The position numbers were made by a program, and so were the translations under genes. From positions 3,348,001 through 3,412,000 of the forward strand of contig NZ_CP124620.1 in NCBI RefSeq assembly GCF_030128875.1: a stretch of DNA of 64,000 nt, given 5' to 3'. Below are positions 56,477 through 64,000 of this stretch, in pieces. Under the pieces are notes generated by a model. It saw nothing but the letters and a program-made list of their open reading frames with translations. It did no database searches and was not told the DNA's origin. Position 1 is the first letter of the stretch, and every line of letters begins with the position of its first letter. This DNA comes from Stenotrophomonas sp. BIO128-Bstrain (GTDB lineage Bacteria > Pseudomonadota > Gammaproteobacteria > Xanthomonadales > Xanthomonadaceae).

Positions 56477-57115
56477 ATGAAAATCGCGCTTGTTGGTGCC
56501 ACCGGCAATATCGGCCGTGAAATCACCCGCCAGGCCCTCGCCCGCGGCCATCAGGTCACCGCCATCGTGCGCCGCGAGACCGACCTGCCGGCCGAACTGG
56601 AGGGCGCCCAGCTGGCCGTCGCCGCGCTGGACGATACCGATGCCCTGGCAGCCGTGATCGCCGGCCACGACGTGCTGGCCAGCGCCTTCGGCCCGCGCCC
56701 GGGTGATGCGCCGAGCACCGTGACCACCACCAGCGCCGCGCTGGTCAAGGCAGCCCGCCAGGCCGGCGTACCGCGCTTCATCATGGTCGGCGGTGCGGGT
56801 AGCCTGGAAGTCGCCCCGGGCGTGCAACTGGTGGACACCGAGGGCTTCCCGGATGCCTACAAGCCGGTCGCCCTGGCCGCGCGCGAGACGCTGAAGCAGC
56901 TGCAGGCCGTCGACGACCTGGACTGGACCTTCTACTCGCCCGCCGCCGAGATCGGCCCCGGCCCGCAGCGCGGCGGCTTCCGCACCCAGGCTAAGAATTT
57001 CCTGGTCGGTGCCGACGGACACAGCCGGATCAGCTACGCCGACTACGCCGACGCCTTCGTCAGCGAGATCGAAACCCCGCAGTACGTGCGGCAGATCGCC
57101 ACGGTTGCGTACTGA
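56477..57115 (+). CDS. NAD(P)H-binding SDR-like oxidoreductase
   Basis: A 212-residue atypical SDR of the YwnB/NmrA-like group. The nucleotide-binding GATGNIGREI is at 7-16 and MVGGAGSLEV near 102. No YxxxK catalytic pair is in the standard place. Substrate unknown. The likely regulator is the divergent LysR gene. The MBL-fold gene follows 143 nt later across a repeat-rich gap. Confidence 0.88.
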   Translation: MKIALVGATGNIGREITRQALARGHQVTAIVRRETDLPAELEGAQLAVAALDDTDALAAVIAGHDVLASAFGPRPGDAPSTVTTTSAALVKAARQAGVPRFIMVGGAGSLEVAPGVQLVDTEGFPDAYKPVALAARETLKQLQAVDDLDWTFYSPAAEIGPGPQRGGFRTQAKNFLVGADGHSRISYADYADAFVSEIETPQYVRQIATVAY

Positions 57116-57135
57116 CCAAGCCGCCGATGTGAAGC

Positions 57136-57158
57136 AGCCGACCAACGGTCGGCTCTAC
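57136..57158 (-). repeat. SMAG-type REP unit
   Basis: AGCCGACC/GGTCGGCT stem followed by CTAC, 20 nt after the SDR stop codon. Confidence 0.8.
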
Positions 57159-57160
57159 CG

Positions 57161-57241
57161 GCCCCGGGGTGATGCCGGGGCCGTCCCGCCCCGGGGTCAT
57201 GTCGGGGCCGTATCGCCCCGGTGCGATGCCGGGGCCGCACT
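57161..57241 (+). repeat. Three tandem 27-nt repeats
   Basis: Units 57161-57187, 57188-57214 and 57215-57241 are each 27 nt, starting GCCCCGG and carrying CGGGGCC, so every unit is itself a small inverted repeat. Units differ at a few positions. They begin next to a REP unit and end 17 nt before the MBL-fold start codon. Confidence 0.9.
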
Positions 57242-57258
57242 GCACAGGACTTCTTGAA

Positions 57259-58173
57259 ATGCCGAACGTTTCCCGCACCACCCTGGCCCTGGCGTTGGCG
57301 CTCGGTACCGCGCTCACCGTCAGCCCACCGGCCATCAGCCACGCCGCTGCGGCCACCGCCGAAGCCCACGTGCTGCAGGTGCAGCCCTACCACCCCGGCG
57401 ACGAGGCGCTGTTCTCGGTCGCGTCCACCCTGATCACCGGCCGCCACGACGCCATCCTGGTCGACGCCCAGTTCGCCGCATCCGACGCCGCCCAGCTGGT
57501 GCAGCGCATCCGCGCCTCCGGCAAACGGCTGACCACGATCTACATCAGCCACGGCGACCCCGACTACTACTTCGGCCTGGCCACCCTGCAGGACGCCTTC
57601 CCCGACGCCCAAGTCCTCGCCACCCCCGCAACCGTTGCCCACATCAACGCCACCCAGGCCGCCAAACTCGCGTACTGGGGCCCGCAGATGGGTGCAGGCA
57701 AACCCACCCGCATCGTCATCCCCGAACCCCTCGACCGCGACACCCTCACCCTCGAAGGCCAACCGATCAAGATCATCGGCCTCACCGGTCCCACCCCGGA
57801 CCGCACCGTCCTGTGGATCCCCGCCCTGCGCACCATCCTCGGCGGCATCCCGATCGTCGCCGGCGAACACGTCTGGATGGCCGACACCCAAAGCGCCCAA
57901 TCGCACGCGCACTGGCTGCAGACCCTGGCCACCATCAAGGCCCTGAAGCCGACGCGCGTCATCCCGGGCCACTACGCAACGGGTGCCGCCCTGGACATCA
58001 GCGCCGTGGATTTCACCGCCGACTACATCCGCGCCTTCGACGAAGAAACGGCACGCAGCAACGACGCCAACGCACTGATTGCCGCGATGAAAAAACGCTA
58101 TCCGAACCTGGCGGGCGAGAGCTCACTGGAACTGAGCGCGAAAGTAGCCAAGGGTGAAATGCAGTGGCCGTAA
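57259..58173 (+). CDS. Secreted MBL-fold protein with altered metal motif
   Basis: A 304-residue protein. The signal peptide (about 1-30, ending SHAAA) is followed by a metallo-beta-lactamase fold: DAILVDAQF near 71, the ISHGDPDYYFG segment near 95 where HxHxDH is expected, TGPTPDRTVLW near 176 and VIPGHY near 235. Two of the canonical zinc ligands in the first motif are replaced. The ATG at 57259 (AGGAC 8 nt upstream) is preferred to an in-frame upstream ATG whose extra residues are just the translated 27-nt repeats. Function unknown. Confidence 0.88.
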   Translation: MPNVSRTTLALALALGTALTVSPPAISHAAAATAEAHVLQVQPYHPGDEALFSVASTLITGRHDAILVDAQFAASDAAQLVQRIRASGKRLTTIYISHGDPDYYFGLATLQDAFPDAQVLATPATVAHINATQAAKLAYWGPQMGAGKPTRIVIPEPLDRDTLTLEGQPIKIIGLTGPTPDRTVLWIPALRTILGGIPIVAGEHVWMADTQSAQSHAHWLQTLATIKALKPTRVIPGHYATGAALDISAVDFTADYIRAFDEETARSNDANALIAAMKKRYPNLAGESSLELSAKVAKGEMQWP

Positions 58174-58257
58174 GGGCGCATTCGTAGAAGCCCAACGTCA
58201 TTGCGCACATTGAAAAGCGCGACGCGTTTCCTCTCTGCGCACCGACCCAGTGTCGGA

Positions 58258-58365
58258 GGGACGGCGCGGGTGGGGTATCGGGACCGTGTGTTGCCATGGA
58301 TGGCAACACACGAGCTTACAGGGACGTACTTGCAGCGGGTCCCGCTACCCCACCCGCGTCGTCCC
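58258..58365. repeat. 108-nt inverted-repeat element
   Basis: Left arm 58258-58285 pairs with right arm 58338-58365 at 26 of 28 positions. Inside, 58286-58311 is a second perfect palindrome (12-bp arms, GG loop). It lies in the 301-nt gap between convergent MBL-fold and dinB genes, which otherwise holds only a hexamer repeat. It has no transposase and is too short for an insertion sequence; it looks like a non-autonomous intergenic repeat. Confidence 0.75.
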
Positions 58366-58399
58366 AAACCCTCATCACCCGAACACCAGCGCATCCGCC

Positions 58400-58435
58400 G
58401 TTGACGTTGGCGTTAGCGTTAGCGTTGGGGTCAAC
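58400..58435 (+). repeat. Degenerate GTTRGC hexamer array
   Basis: Six consecutive hexamers: GTTGAC, GTTGGC, GTTAGC, GTTAGC, GTTGGG, GTCAAC. It lies 40 nt beyond the dinB stop codon. Confidence 0.7.
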
Positions 58436-58474
58436 GCTGATATCGATCTTGAAAAAGGCCAAAAAAACGACCAA

Positions 58475-59569
58475 CTACACATCGCCCAGATGATCAAACA
58501 ACCCCGGCTGGCGCACCACCTCCCGCTCCCGGAATCCCCCCAACCCCACCCCCACCAACCGATACCGCGTCTCCAGCGGCAGCTCCACCCGCGCCCGCAA
58601 CCCCAGCGCAATATCCCGCAGTTCCTCCATCGAATCCGGCGGCGACTCCGGCGTGAAACTGCGCGTAATGATCCGGAACTGCGAGGTCTTCAACTTCAGC
58701 ACCACCGTATGCCCCACCCGGTCGGTCTTGCGCGTCGCCTGCCACGTCTTCTCCGCCAGCTGCACGATCGCCGGCGCCAGATCCTCCAGCAGCAGATCCT
58801 CCGCGAACGTGTCTTCCGACGAAATCGACTGCACCGGCTGATCCGGCTCCACCGGTCGCTCATCGATGCCGCGCGCACGATTGAACAAGCGCCCGCCGAA
58901 CGTCCCGAAGCGCGCCTCCAGTTCCTCCAGCGGCAGCGAACGCAGATCGCCCACCGTGGCGATGCCCAGCTCGGCCAGCTTGGCCGCCATCACCTTGCCC
59001 ACGCCCGGCACGCGGTTCACCGGCAACGGCGTCAGGAACTGCTCGATGCGATGCGGCGGCACCACGAACTGCCCATCCGGCTTGCGCCAATCCGAGGCGA
59101 TCTTGGCCAGAAACTTGTTCGGCGCGATCCCCGCCGACGCCGTCAGCTGCGTCTCCTCGCGGATCTGCGCGCGGATGATCTGTGCAATCTCCGTCGCCAC
59201 CGTCATGCCGCCCTTGTGCTCGGTCACATCGAGATACGCCTCATCCAGCGACAACGGCTCCACCAGCTCCGTATGCCGCAGGAAAATCTCGCGCACCTGG
59301 CGGGACACCGCCTTGTAACGGACGAAATCCGGGGGCACGAACACCGCATCCGGACACAGCCGCTCCGCGCGTACCGCGGGCATCGCCGAGCGCACGCCGA
59401 ACACGCGCGCTTCGTAGGAGGCCGCGCACACCACCGAGCGCATGCCGCGCCACGCCACCACCACCGGTTTGCCCCGCAACGAGGGATCGTCGCGCTGCTC
59501 CACGGACGCGTAAAACGCATCCATGTCGACGTGAATGATCTTGCGGGGGCGGGACACGGGCGTGGGCAC
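58475..59569 (-). CDS. dinB: DNA polymerase IV
   Basis: A 364-residue Y-family polymerase with catalytic HVDMDAFYASVE near 13-24 and SLDEAYLDVT near 106 (metal-binding Asp/Glu), steric YEAR near 52, and the helix-hairpin-helix VPGVGKVMAAKLAELG near 182. The little-finger domain occupies about 240-345, and the C-terminal QPGLF (356-360) resembles a beta-clamp binding motif. The start is a GTG at 59569 without a clear Shine-Dalgarno. It performs translesion synthesis; no LexA box was recognised upstream. Confidence 0.94.
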   Translation of the reverse strand: MPTPVSRPRKIIHVDMDAFYASVEQRDDPSLRGKPVVVAWRGMRSVVCAASYEARVFGVRSAMPAVRAERLCPDAVFVPPDFVRYKAVSRQVREIFLRHTELVEPLSLDEAYLDVTEHKGGMTVATEIAQIIRAQIREETQLTASAGIAPNKFLAKIASDWRKPDGQFVVPPHRIEQFLTPLPVNRVPGVGKVMAAKLAELGIATVGDLRSLPLEELEARFGTFGGRLFNRARGIDERPVEPDQPVQSISSEDTFAEDLLLEDLAPAIVQLAEKTWQATRKTDRVGHTVVLKLKTSQFRIITRSFTPESPPDSMEELRDIALGLRARVELPLETRYRLVGVGLGGFREREVVRQPGLFDHLGDV

Positions 59570-59788
59570 TCGGATTCAGATGAACAAGATTACAGCCACA
59601 CGCCGCAGTATGGTTGTTGGATAACAACAACATGCGTTTTTGAACCTGAAAACACTACGGCGGCGTACGGTTAAAACGTTTGATTGAATCACTTTTTCTC
59701 ATGCACTCTTGAGCACTTGCTTCATGCAAGAGCAGTCGACCTGTGGTCGGCTCACCCCGACGACAACTTCTTCAGGATTGCGTTTTCC

Positions 59789-60304
59789 ATGACTCGTCTC
59801 AACGCGTTCTCGCGCGACCAGCTGCTGGCCAGCGCCCGCGGTGAACTGTTCGGCCCGGGCAGCGGTCGCCTGCCCAATGATCCGATGCTGATGTTCGATC
59901 GCATCACCGATATCCGCGAGGACGGCGGCCCGCACGGCAAAGGCATGGTACGCGCCGAACTGGATATCCGCCCTGACCTGTGGTTCTTCGACTGCCATTT
60001 CCTCGGCGACCCGGTCATGCCCGGCTGCCTCGGCCTGGATGCCATGTGGCAGCTGACCGGCTTCTTCCTGACCTGGATCGGTGCGCCCGGCCGTGGCCGC
60101 GCCCTGGGTTGCGGTGAAGTGAAGTTCACCGGGCAGGTGCTGCCGAACGCCAAGCTGGTCACTTACGAAATCGATATCTCCCGCGTCATCAACCGCAAGC
60201 TGGTGATGGCCCAGTCCGACGCCCGCATGCTCGTCGATGGCCGCGAAATCTACGCTGCCAAAGACCTGCGTGTAGGTCTGTTCACTTCCACTGAGAACTT
60301 CTGA
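59789..60304 (+). CDS. fabA: 3-hydroxydecanoyl-ACP dehydratase/isomerase
   Basis: A 171-residue hot-dog enzyme, the same length as E. coli FabA (172). The active-site His lies in [20 protein letters not shown] near 66-85 and the catalytic Asp in the same stretch. The ATG at 59789 is chosen over an upstream in-frame ATG (59684) because it gives the conserved length and lies 8-10 nt after AGGAT. FabA dehydrates and isomerises at C10, starting unsaturated fatty acid synthesis. Its stop overlaps the fabB start (TGATG). An AAACGTTT palindrome about 110 nt upstream could be part of an operator. Confidence 0.95.
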   Translation: MTRLNAFSRDQLLASARGELFGPGSGRLPNDPMLMFDRITDIREDGGPHGKGMVRAELDIRPDLWFFDCHFLGDPVMPGCLGLDAMWQLTGFFLTWIGAPGRGRALGCGEVKFTGQVLPNAKLVTYEIDISRVINRKLVMAQSDARMLVDGREIYAAKDLRVGLFTSTENF

Positions 60305-61512
60305 TGCGTCGCGTAGTCATTACCGGAATGGGCATCACCTCGTGCCTGGGCAACGATCTGGACACCGTGTCCTCGGCACTGCGTGAAGGCCGCGCCGGCA
60401 TCCGCCACCTGCCGGACCACGCCGAAGCCGGCCTGCGCAGCCACGTCGGCGGCAACATCGAACTGGACCTGGATGCGCAGATCGACCGCAAGGTGAAGCG
60501 CTTCATGAGCGATGCCTCGGCCTACGCCTACATCGCCATGCGCGACGCCATCGCCGATGCCGGCCTGGACGAGGCGCAGGTCGCCAACCCGCGTACCGGC
60601 CTGATCGCCGGCTCCGGTGGCGGCTCCAGCCAGTGGCAGGTGGAATCGGCCGACATCCTGCGCGCCCGTGGCGTGCGCAAGGTCGGCCCGTACATGGTGC
60701 CGCGCACGATGTGCTCCACCGTGTCGGCCTGCCTGGCCACCGCGTTCCAGATCAAGGGCCTGAGCTACTCGCTGTCGGCCGCCTGCGCTACCTCGGCGCA
60801 CTGCATCGGCGCCGCCGCCGACCTGATCCGCCACGGCGCACAGGACGTGATGTTTGCCGGTGGTGGTGAAGACCTGCACTGGTCGATGAGCGTGATGTTC
60901 GATGCGATGGGCGCGCTGTCGACCCGTTTCAACGAGACCCCGGCCTCGGCGTCGCGCCCGTACGACAAGGACCGCGACGGTTTCGTCATCGCCGGTGGCG
61001 GCGGCATGCTGGTGCTGGAAGACTACGACCACGCCGTGGCCCGTGGCGCGCGCATCTACGCCGAACTGGTCGGCTACGGCGTCACCTCCGACGGTGCCGA
61101 CATGGTCGCCCCGTCCGGTGAAGGCGCGGTGCGCTGCATGAACATGGCGATGGAGCACCTCACCGGCCCGATCGACTACCTCAACACGCACGGCACCTCG
61201 ACCCCACTGGGCGATGTCACCGAGCTGAAGGCGGTCCGTGAAGTGTTCGGCGAGACCATCCCGCCGCTGTCCTCGACCAAGGCGCTGTCCGGCCACTCGC
61301 TGGGCGCGGCAAGCGTGCACGAAGCGATCTACTGCCTGCTGATGATGCGTGACGGCTTCATCGCCGGCTCGGCCAACATCGGCGAGCTGGACCCGCTGGT
61401 GGAAGGCTTCCCGATCGTGCGCGAGACGCAGCCGGCACAGCTGAACACCGTGATGTCCAACAGCTTCGGCTTTGGTGGCACGAACGCAGCGCTGGTGTTC
61501 AGCCGCATCTGA
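60304..61512 (+). CDS. fabB: 3-oxoacyl-ACP synthase I
   Basis: A 402-residue condensing enzyme. Catalytic Cys is in [12 protein letters not shown] near 160, and the His pair in [11 protein letters not shown] near 297 and [12 protein letters not shown] near 333. The N-terminus [16 protein letters not shown] is FabB-like. It elongates the cis-3-decenoyl-ACP made by FabA, and the pair is translationally coupled. An intrinsic terminator follows 20 nt later. Confidence 0.95.
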   Translation: MRRVVITGMGITSCLGNDLDTVSSALREGRAGIRHLPDHAEAGLRSHVGGNIELDLDAQIDRKVKRFMSDASAYAYIAMRDAIADAGLDEAQVANPRTGLIAGSGGGSSQWQVESADILRARGVRKVGPYMVPRTMCSTVSACLATAFQIKGLSYSLSAACATSAHCIGAAADLIRHGAQDVMFAGGGEDLHWSMSVMFDAMGALSTRFNETPASASRPYDKDRDGFVIAGGGGMLVLEDYDHAVARGARIYAELVGYGVTSDGADMVAPSGEGAVRCMNMAMEHLTGPIDYLNTHGTSTPLGDVTELKAVREVFGETIPPLSSTKALSGHSLGAASVHEAIYCLLMMRDGFIAGSANIGELDPLVEGFPIVRETQPAQLNTVMSNSFGFGGTNAALVFSRI

Positions 61513-61532
61513 TTGCAGCGGCGACGTACACG

Positions 61533-61562
61533 AAAAAGCCCGGCCATGTGCCGGGCTTTTTT
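61533..61562 (+). terminator. Intrinsic terminator of fabAB
   Basis: AAAAAGCCCGGC / GCCGGGCTTTTTT stem with 5-nt loop; usable in both orientations. Confidence 0.92.
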
Positions 61563-61618
61563 ATGCCGGTGTATCGGCGAGCCGAGCCCCGCTGCCGCTG
61601 GCAGGCCGTTGGGCAAAC

Positions 61619-62302
61619 TCAAGGAGGAGGCAGCAACGGCATCAACAACGCCCGCGCATCCAGCAGCGAACCCACGATGCGATGCCCCAGCGCACGCAGT
61701 TCCTCATCCGGGTGCACCAGGTCCGGCACCTGGATCGCGGTCATGCCCGCACCCACCGCCGCGCGGATGCCGGCCGGGGAATCTTCCAGCGCCAGGCAGC
61801 GCGCCGGGTCCTTGCCCAGCTTCTGCGCCGCGAGCAGGTAGATGTCCGGCGCCGGCTTGGGACGCGACACGTCACTGCTGGTCACCACCACCTCGAAGAA
61901 CGGCAGCAGGCCGGCGGCGGCCAACTTGCGCGAGGCGCGCGGCTGGCGCGTGGAGGTTGCGACCGCGCGCGGCACACCGTGATCGTGCAGCAGCTGCAGG
62001 ATCTCCAGGATGCCCGGGCGCAGCGGCAGGCCCTGCTGCGTGCGCGCTTCATACAGGTCATGGCAGCGCGCGAACAGCGCAGCGACCTGCTCGGCATTCA
62101 CCGTCTGCAGCAGCAGGCGCTCGCAGTCGCGGTCACCCAGGCCCACCATGCGCAGCCAGAACCCCTCCGGGAACGGCAGCGCCAGTTCCTGCGCCGCCTG
62201 CGACCAGCACGCGATCGAGACCCGCTCGCTGTCGATCATCAGGCCGTCCATGTCGAAGATGACGGCATCGGGCAGGAACGGCAGCGCGGCGAAAGCACTC
62301 AT
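61619..62302 (-). CDS. HAD-family phosphatase/phosphomutase
   Basis: A 227-residue HAD hydrolase with a helical cap: motif I VIFDMDGLMIDSE at 14-26, motif II VATSTRQPR near 111, motif III RPKPAPDIYL near 145 and motif IV LEDSPAGIRAA near 170. The Asp-Met-Asp-Gly-Leu-Met start is shared with sugar-phosphatases and beta-phosphoglucomutase-like proteins; the substrate is not predictable. The ATG overlaps the stop of the pseudouridine synthase gene (ATGA). Confidence 0.88.
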   Translation of the reverse strand: MSAFAALPFLPDAVIFDMDGLMIDSERVSIACWSQAAQELALPFPEGFWLRMVGLGDRDCERLLLQTVNAEQVAALFARCHDLYEARTQQGLPLRPGILEILQLLHDHGVPRAVATSTRQPRASRKLAAAGLLPFFEVVVTSSDVSRPKPAPDIYLLAAQKLGKDPARCLALEDSPAGIRAAVGAGMTAIQVPDLVHPDEELRALGHRIVGSLLDARALLMPLLPPP

Positions 62303-63003
62303 GGGACGTTGAACAGTGTCTCGAGATCGGCCGCGTCCAGCGTGCGCCACTCGCCTTCCGGCAGATCGCCCAGCGAGAGCCCGCCGATGCGGCTGCGGTG
62401 CAGCGCCTCGACGTGGTTGCCGACCGCCGCGAACATCCGGCGCGCCTGGTGGTAGCGGCCCTCGTGCAGGACCAGCTGCGCCTGGCGCGGGCCGTTCACG
62501 TGCAGCTCGGCCGGCAGCAACGGCTTGTCGTCCGATTCCAGCAGCAGCCCGCCGCTGGCGAAACGCGCGGTTTCATCGCCGCGCAGGTCCTCGGCCAGGG
62601 TGACCTCGTAGGCCTTGTCCAGGCGCGATTTCGGCGACACGATCCGGTGCAGCAGCGCGCCGTCATCGGTCATCAGCAGCAGGCCGCTGGTGTCGCGGTC
62701 CAGGCGGCCCACCGAGGACAGCACCGGCGCACGCTCGCGGTAACGCGGCGGCAGCAGGTCGTAGATCAGCCGGCCTTTGTCCTTGGTCGAACAGGTGTAG
62801 CCGCGCGGCTTGTGCAGCATCAGGGTCAGCCCCTGCGGCGGGTCCAGCGGCTCGCCCTCGACCCGGATCGCCTCATGCGCGACCGCGTCGTCGGCGTACA
62901 GCACCTCGCCGTCGGCATCGGTGATCAGGCCAGCGCGGAACATCCCCTGCACCTGCTTGCGGCTGCCATAGCCCAGGTTGGCCAACAGCTTGACCAGCTT
63001 CAT
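62299..63003 (-). CDS. rsuA: 16S rRNA pseudouridine synthase (RsuA type)
   Basis: A 234-residue RsuA/RluB/E/F-family enzyme. The N-terminal S4-like RNA-binding domain (1-60, LVKLLANLGYGSRKQV) is followed by the catalytic segment VGRLDRDTSGLLLMT near 101 with the catalytic Asp, then YHQARRMFAAVGN near 188. The overall form matches RsuA, which modifies U516 of 16S rRNA. It is coupled by ATGA overlaps to rsmC upstream and the HAD gene downstream, so two 16S rRNA modification enzymes share an operon. Confidence 0.9.
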   Translation of the reverse strand: MKLVKLLANLGYGSRKQVQGMFRAGLITDADGEVLYADDAVAHEAIRVEGEPLDPPQGLTLMLHKPRGYTCSTKDKGRLIYDLLPPRYRERAPVLSSVGRLDRDTSGLLLMTDDGALLHRIVSPKSRLDKAYEVTLAEDLRGDETARFASGGLLLESDDKPLLPAELHVNGPRQAQLVLHEGRYHQARRMFAAVGNHVEALHRSRIGGLSLGDLPEGEWRTLDAADLETLFNVP

Positions 63004-64000
63004 GCGCGGCCTCCGCGGCCCCACTTCGGCTCGGTGCTGCGCGGGGCACGGGCCGGGGTGGCGCTCTTGCTCGCCTTGGTCGCTTCGATCAGCTTGAAGC
63101 CATCGCGCTCGGCGGCCACGCGGACCTGGCCGAAGCTTTCGTTGAGGATCTGCTCGTACGGCAGATGGCGGTTGGCCACCAGCCACATCCGCCCGCCCGG
63201 GCGCAGCGCCTGCGCGGCCACGGCGATGAAGCGCTGGCCGATGTCGGGACGGTCGGCACGCGAGGGCGTGTGGAACGGCGGGTTGGTCACGATGAAGTCG
63301 TACTCGCCCTCGATCCCGGCGGTGACGTCCTGCCAGTGGAAGCCCAGCGCCGCCGGCTTGCCCAGCGCGGCAAGGTTCTCGCGGGCCAGGGCCAGGGCGC
63401 GGCCTTCGGCCTCGTACAGGTCCAGCGCGCTCACGTTCGGGCAGCGGGCCAGCACTTCAGCGGACAGGTAGCCGAAGCCGGCCCCCAGGTCAGCGCCACG
63501 GCCGGCCAGGTCGGCCGGCAGCTGCTCCACCAGCAGCGCCGAGGCCGGGTCGATGCGGTCCCAGGCGAAGATGCCGGGGCGGCTCTGGAAGCGGCCGCCC
63601 AGAATCGCGCGCGGCGCGTCCAGCGACGCCCAGCGCTGCGCCAGCGCGGCGTCGTGCTGGCCATTGAGCGGCGCGGTCCAGTAGGCGCGGCAGTGGTTCT
63701 TGGTCAGCTTGCCGCCCAGGCCGGCCAACTGCTGCAGGTCGCCTTCGCCGGAGCGGGCACCTTCGTTGTTGTGCTGGCAGGCCACCACGATGCCGCCGGG
63801 CGCGGCCAGCGCCAGCGCACGGGCGAACAGGGCCTTGGCCTCCTCGCGCTGGCGCGGCGGCAGGACCAGCACCACGGCGTAGCGGGTGGCGTCGCTGGCC
63901 AGCTGCTGCTCGTCGCGTACGGTCCAGCCACTGGCTTCCAGCGCATCGGCGAACGGGCGGAAGCTCTGCTCGCAGACCAGCTGGGCCGGCTGGGCGTGCT
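63000..64000 (-). CDS. rsmC: 16S rRNA guanine-N2 methyltransferase, partial
   Basis: 333 codons are inside the window; the frame is open to base 64000, so the start lies outside. The C-terminal Rossmann methyltransferase has the SAM motif GADLGAGFGYLSAEVL and the N2-guanine signature IVTNPPFH, followed by RPGGRMWLVANRHLPYE. The N-terminal half is the degenerate duplicated domain typical of RsmC (G1207). The C-terminal tail is short, basic and low-complexity. The stop overlaps the rsuA start (ATGA). Confidence 0.92.
   Translation of the reverse strand, partial: HAQPAQLVCEQSFRPFADALEASGWTVRDEQQLASDATRYAVVLVLPPRQREEAKALFARALALAAPGGIVVACQHNNEGARSGEGDLQQLAGLGGKLTKNHCRAYWTAPLNGQHDAALAQRWASLDAPRAILGGRFQSRPGIFAWDRIDPASALLVEQLPADLAGRGADLGAGFGYLSAEVLARCPNVSALDLYEAEGRALALARENLAALGKPAALGFHWQDVTAGIEGEYDFIVTNPPFHTPSRADRPDIGQRFIAVAAQALRPGGRMWLVANRHLPYEQILNESFGQVRVAAERDGFKLIEATKASKSATPARAPRSTEPKWGRGGRA

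Noticed and set aside
57169..57258. N-terminal extension of the MBL-fold protein encoded by the 27-nt repeats
   Set aside because: A proper signal peptide and ribosome site begin at 57259; the extension would bury the signal sequence.

Overview
The window reads as chromosomal DNA from the Xanthomonadaceae, most likely Stenotrophomonas. The reasons are high G+C, GTAG-headed palindromic REP units of the S. maltophilia SMAG type scattered between genes, several TonB-dependent receptors, and an O-antigen locus lying between metB and etf genes, where xanthomonads keep their variable LPS cluster. No rRNA, tRNA, CRISPR array, insertion sequence or prophage was seen.

Left part (1-25.5 kb): the start of rmlA and all of rmlB (dTDP-rhamnose), etfBA, then a nucleotide-sugar and O-polysaccharide locus. 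The plus-strand genes xanA and xanB give GDP-mannose. A long minus-strand array runs from metB towards xanB: a GT4 glycosyltransferase, wzm, wzt with a C-terminal carbohydrate-binding domain, an FkbM methyltransferase carrying a long coiled coil, a double-GT4 protein, gmd, rmd, a UDP-glucuronate decarboxylase, a GtrB-like GT2, GtrA, an unknown three-helix membrane protein, two large polytopic membrane proteins and ugd. Together these predict a GDP-D-rhamnose-derived polymer made in the cytoplasm, possibly capped and measured by the methyltransferase/coiled-coil protein, exported by Wzm/Wzt, and decorated in the periplasm by a Gtr-type module fed with UDP-xylose. Cystathionine beta-synthase lies upstream of metB.

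Middle (25.7-42.6 kb): a YdcH-like small protein and a candidate ~180-nt small RNA, a DUF4398/OmpA-like envelope pair, a PilU-like ATPase, tyrosine catabolism (fahA-maiA), the RNA helicase gene rhlE with a long leader, a probable Fur-controlled pair (EF-hand protein and TonB receptor), a second TonB receptor followed by an M14 carboxypeptidase behind two tandem operator-like sites, queD and a phasin.

Right part (42.6-64 kb): a two-component system divergent from msrB-dipZ-msrA (extracytoplasmic methionine sulfoxide repair), a MocR regulator, bioD, free-methionine sulfoxide reductase with a TfoX-C protein, a histidine phosphatase, a cobalamin riboswitch driving btuB, gph, a hypothetical protein, a LysR regulator divergent from an SDR gene, an MBL-fold protein preceded by 27-nt tandem repeats, a 108-nt inverted-repeat element, dinB, fabA-fabB, a HAD phosphatase, a 16S pseudouridine synthase and a partial rsmC.

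All functional statements are from reading the sequence and family knowledge; no database search was run.
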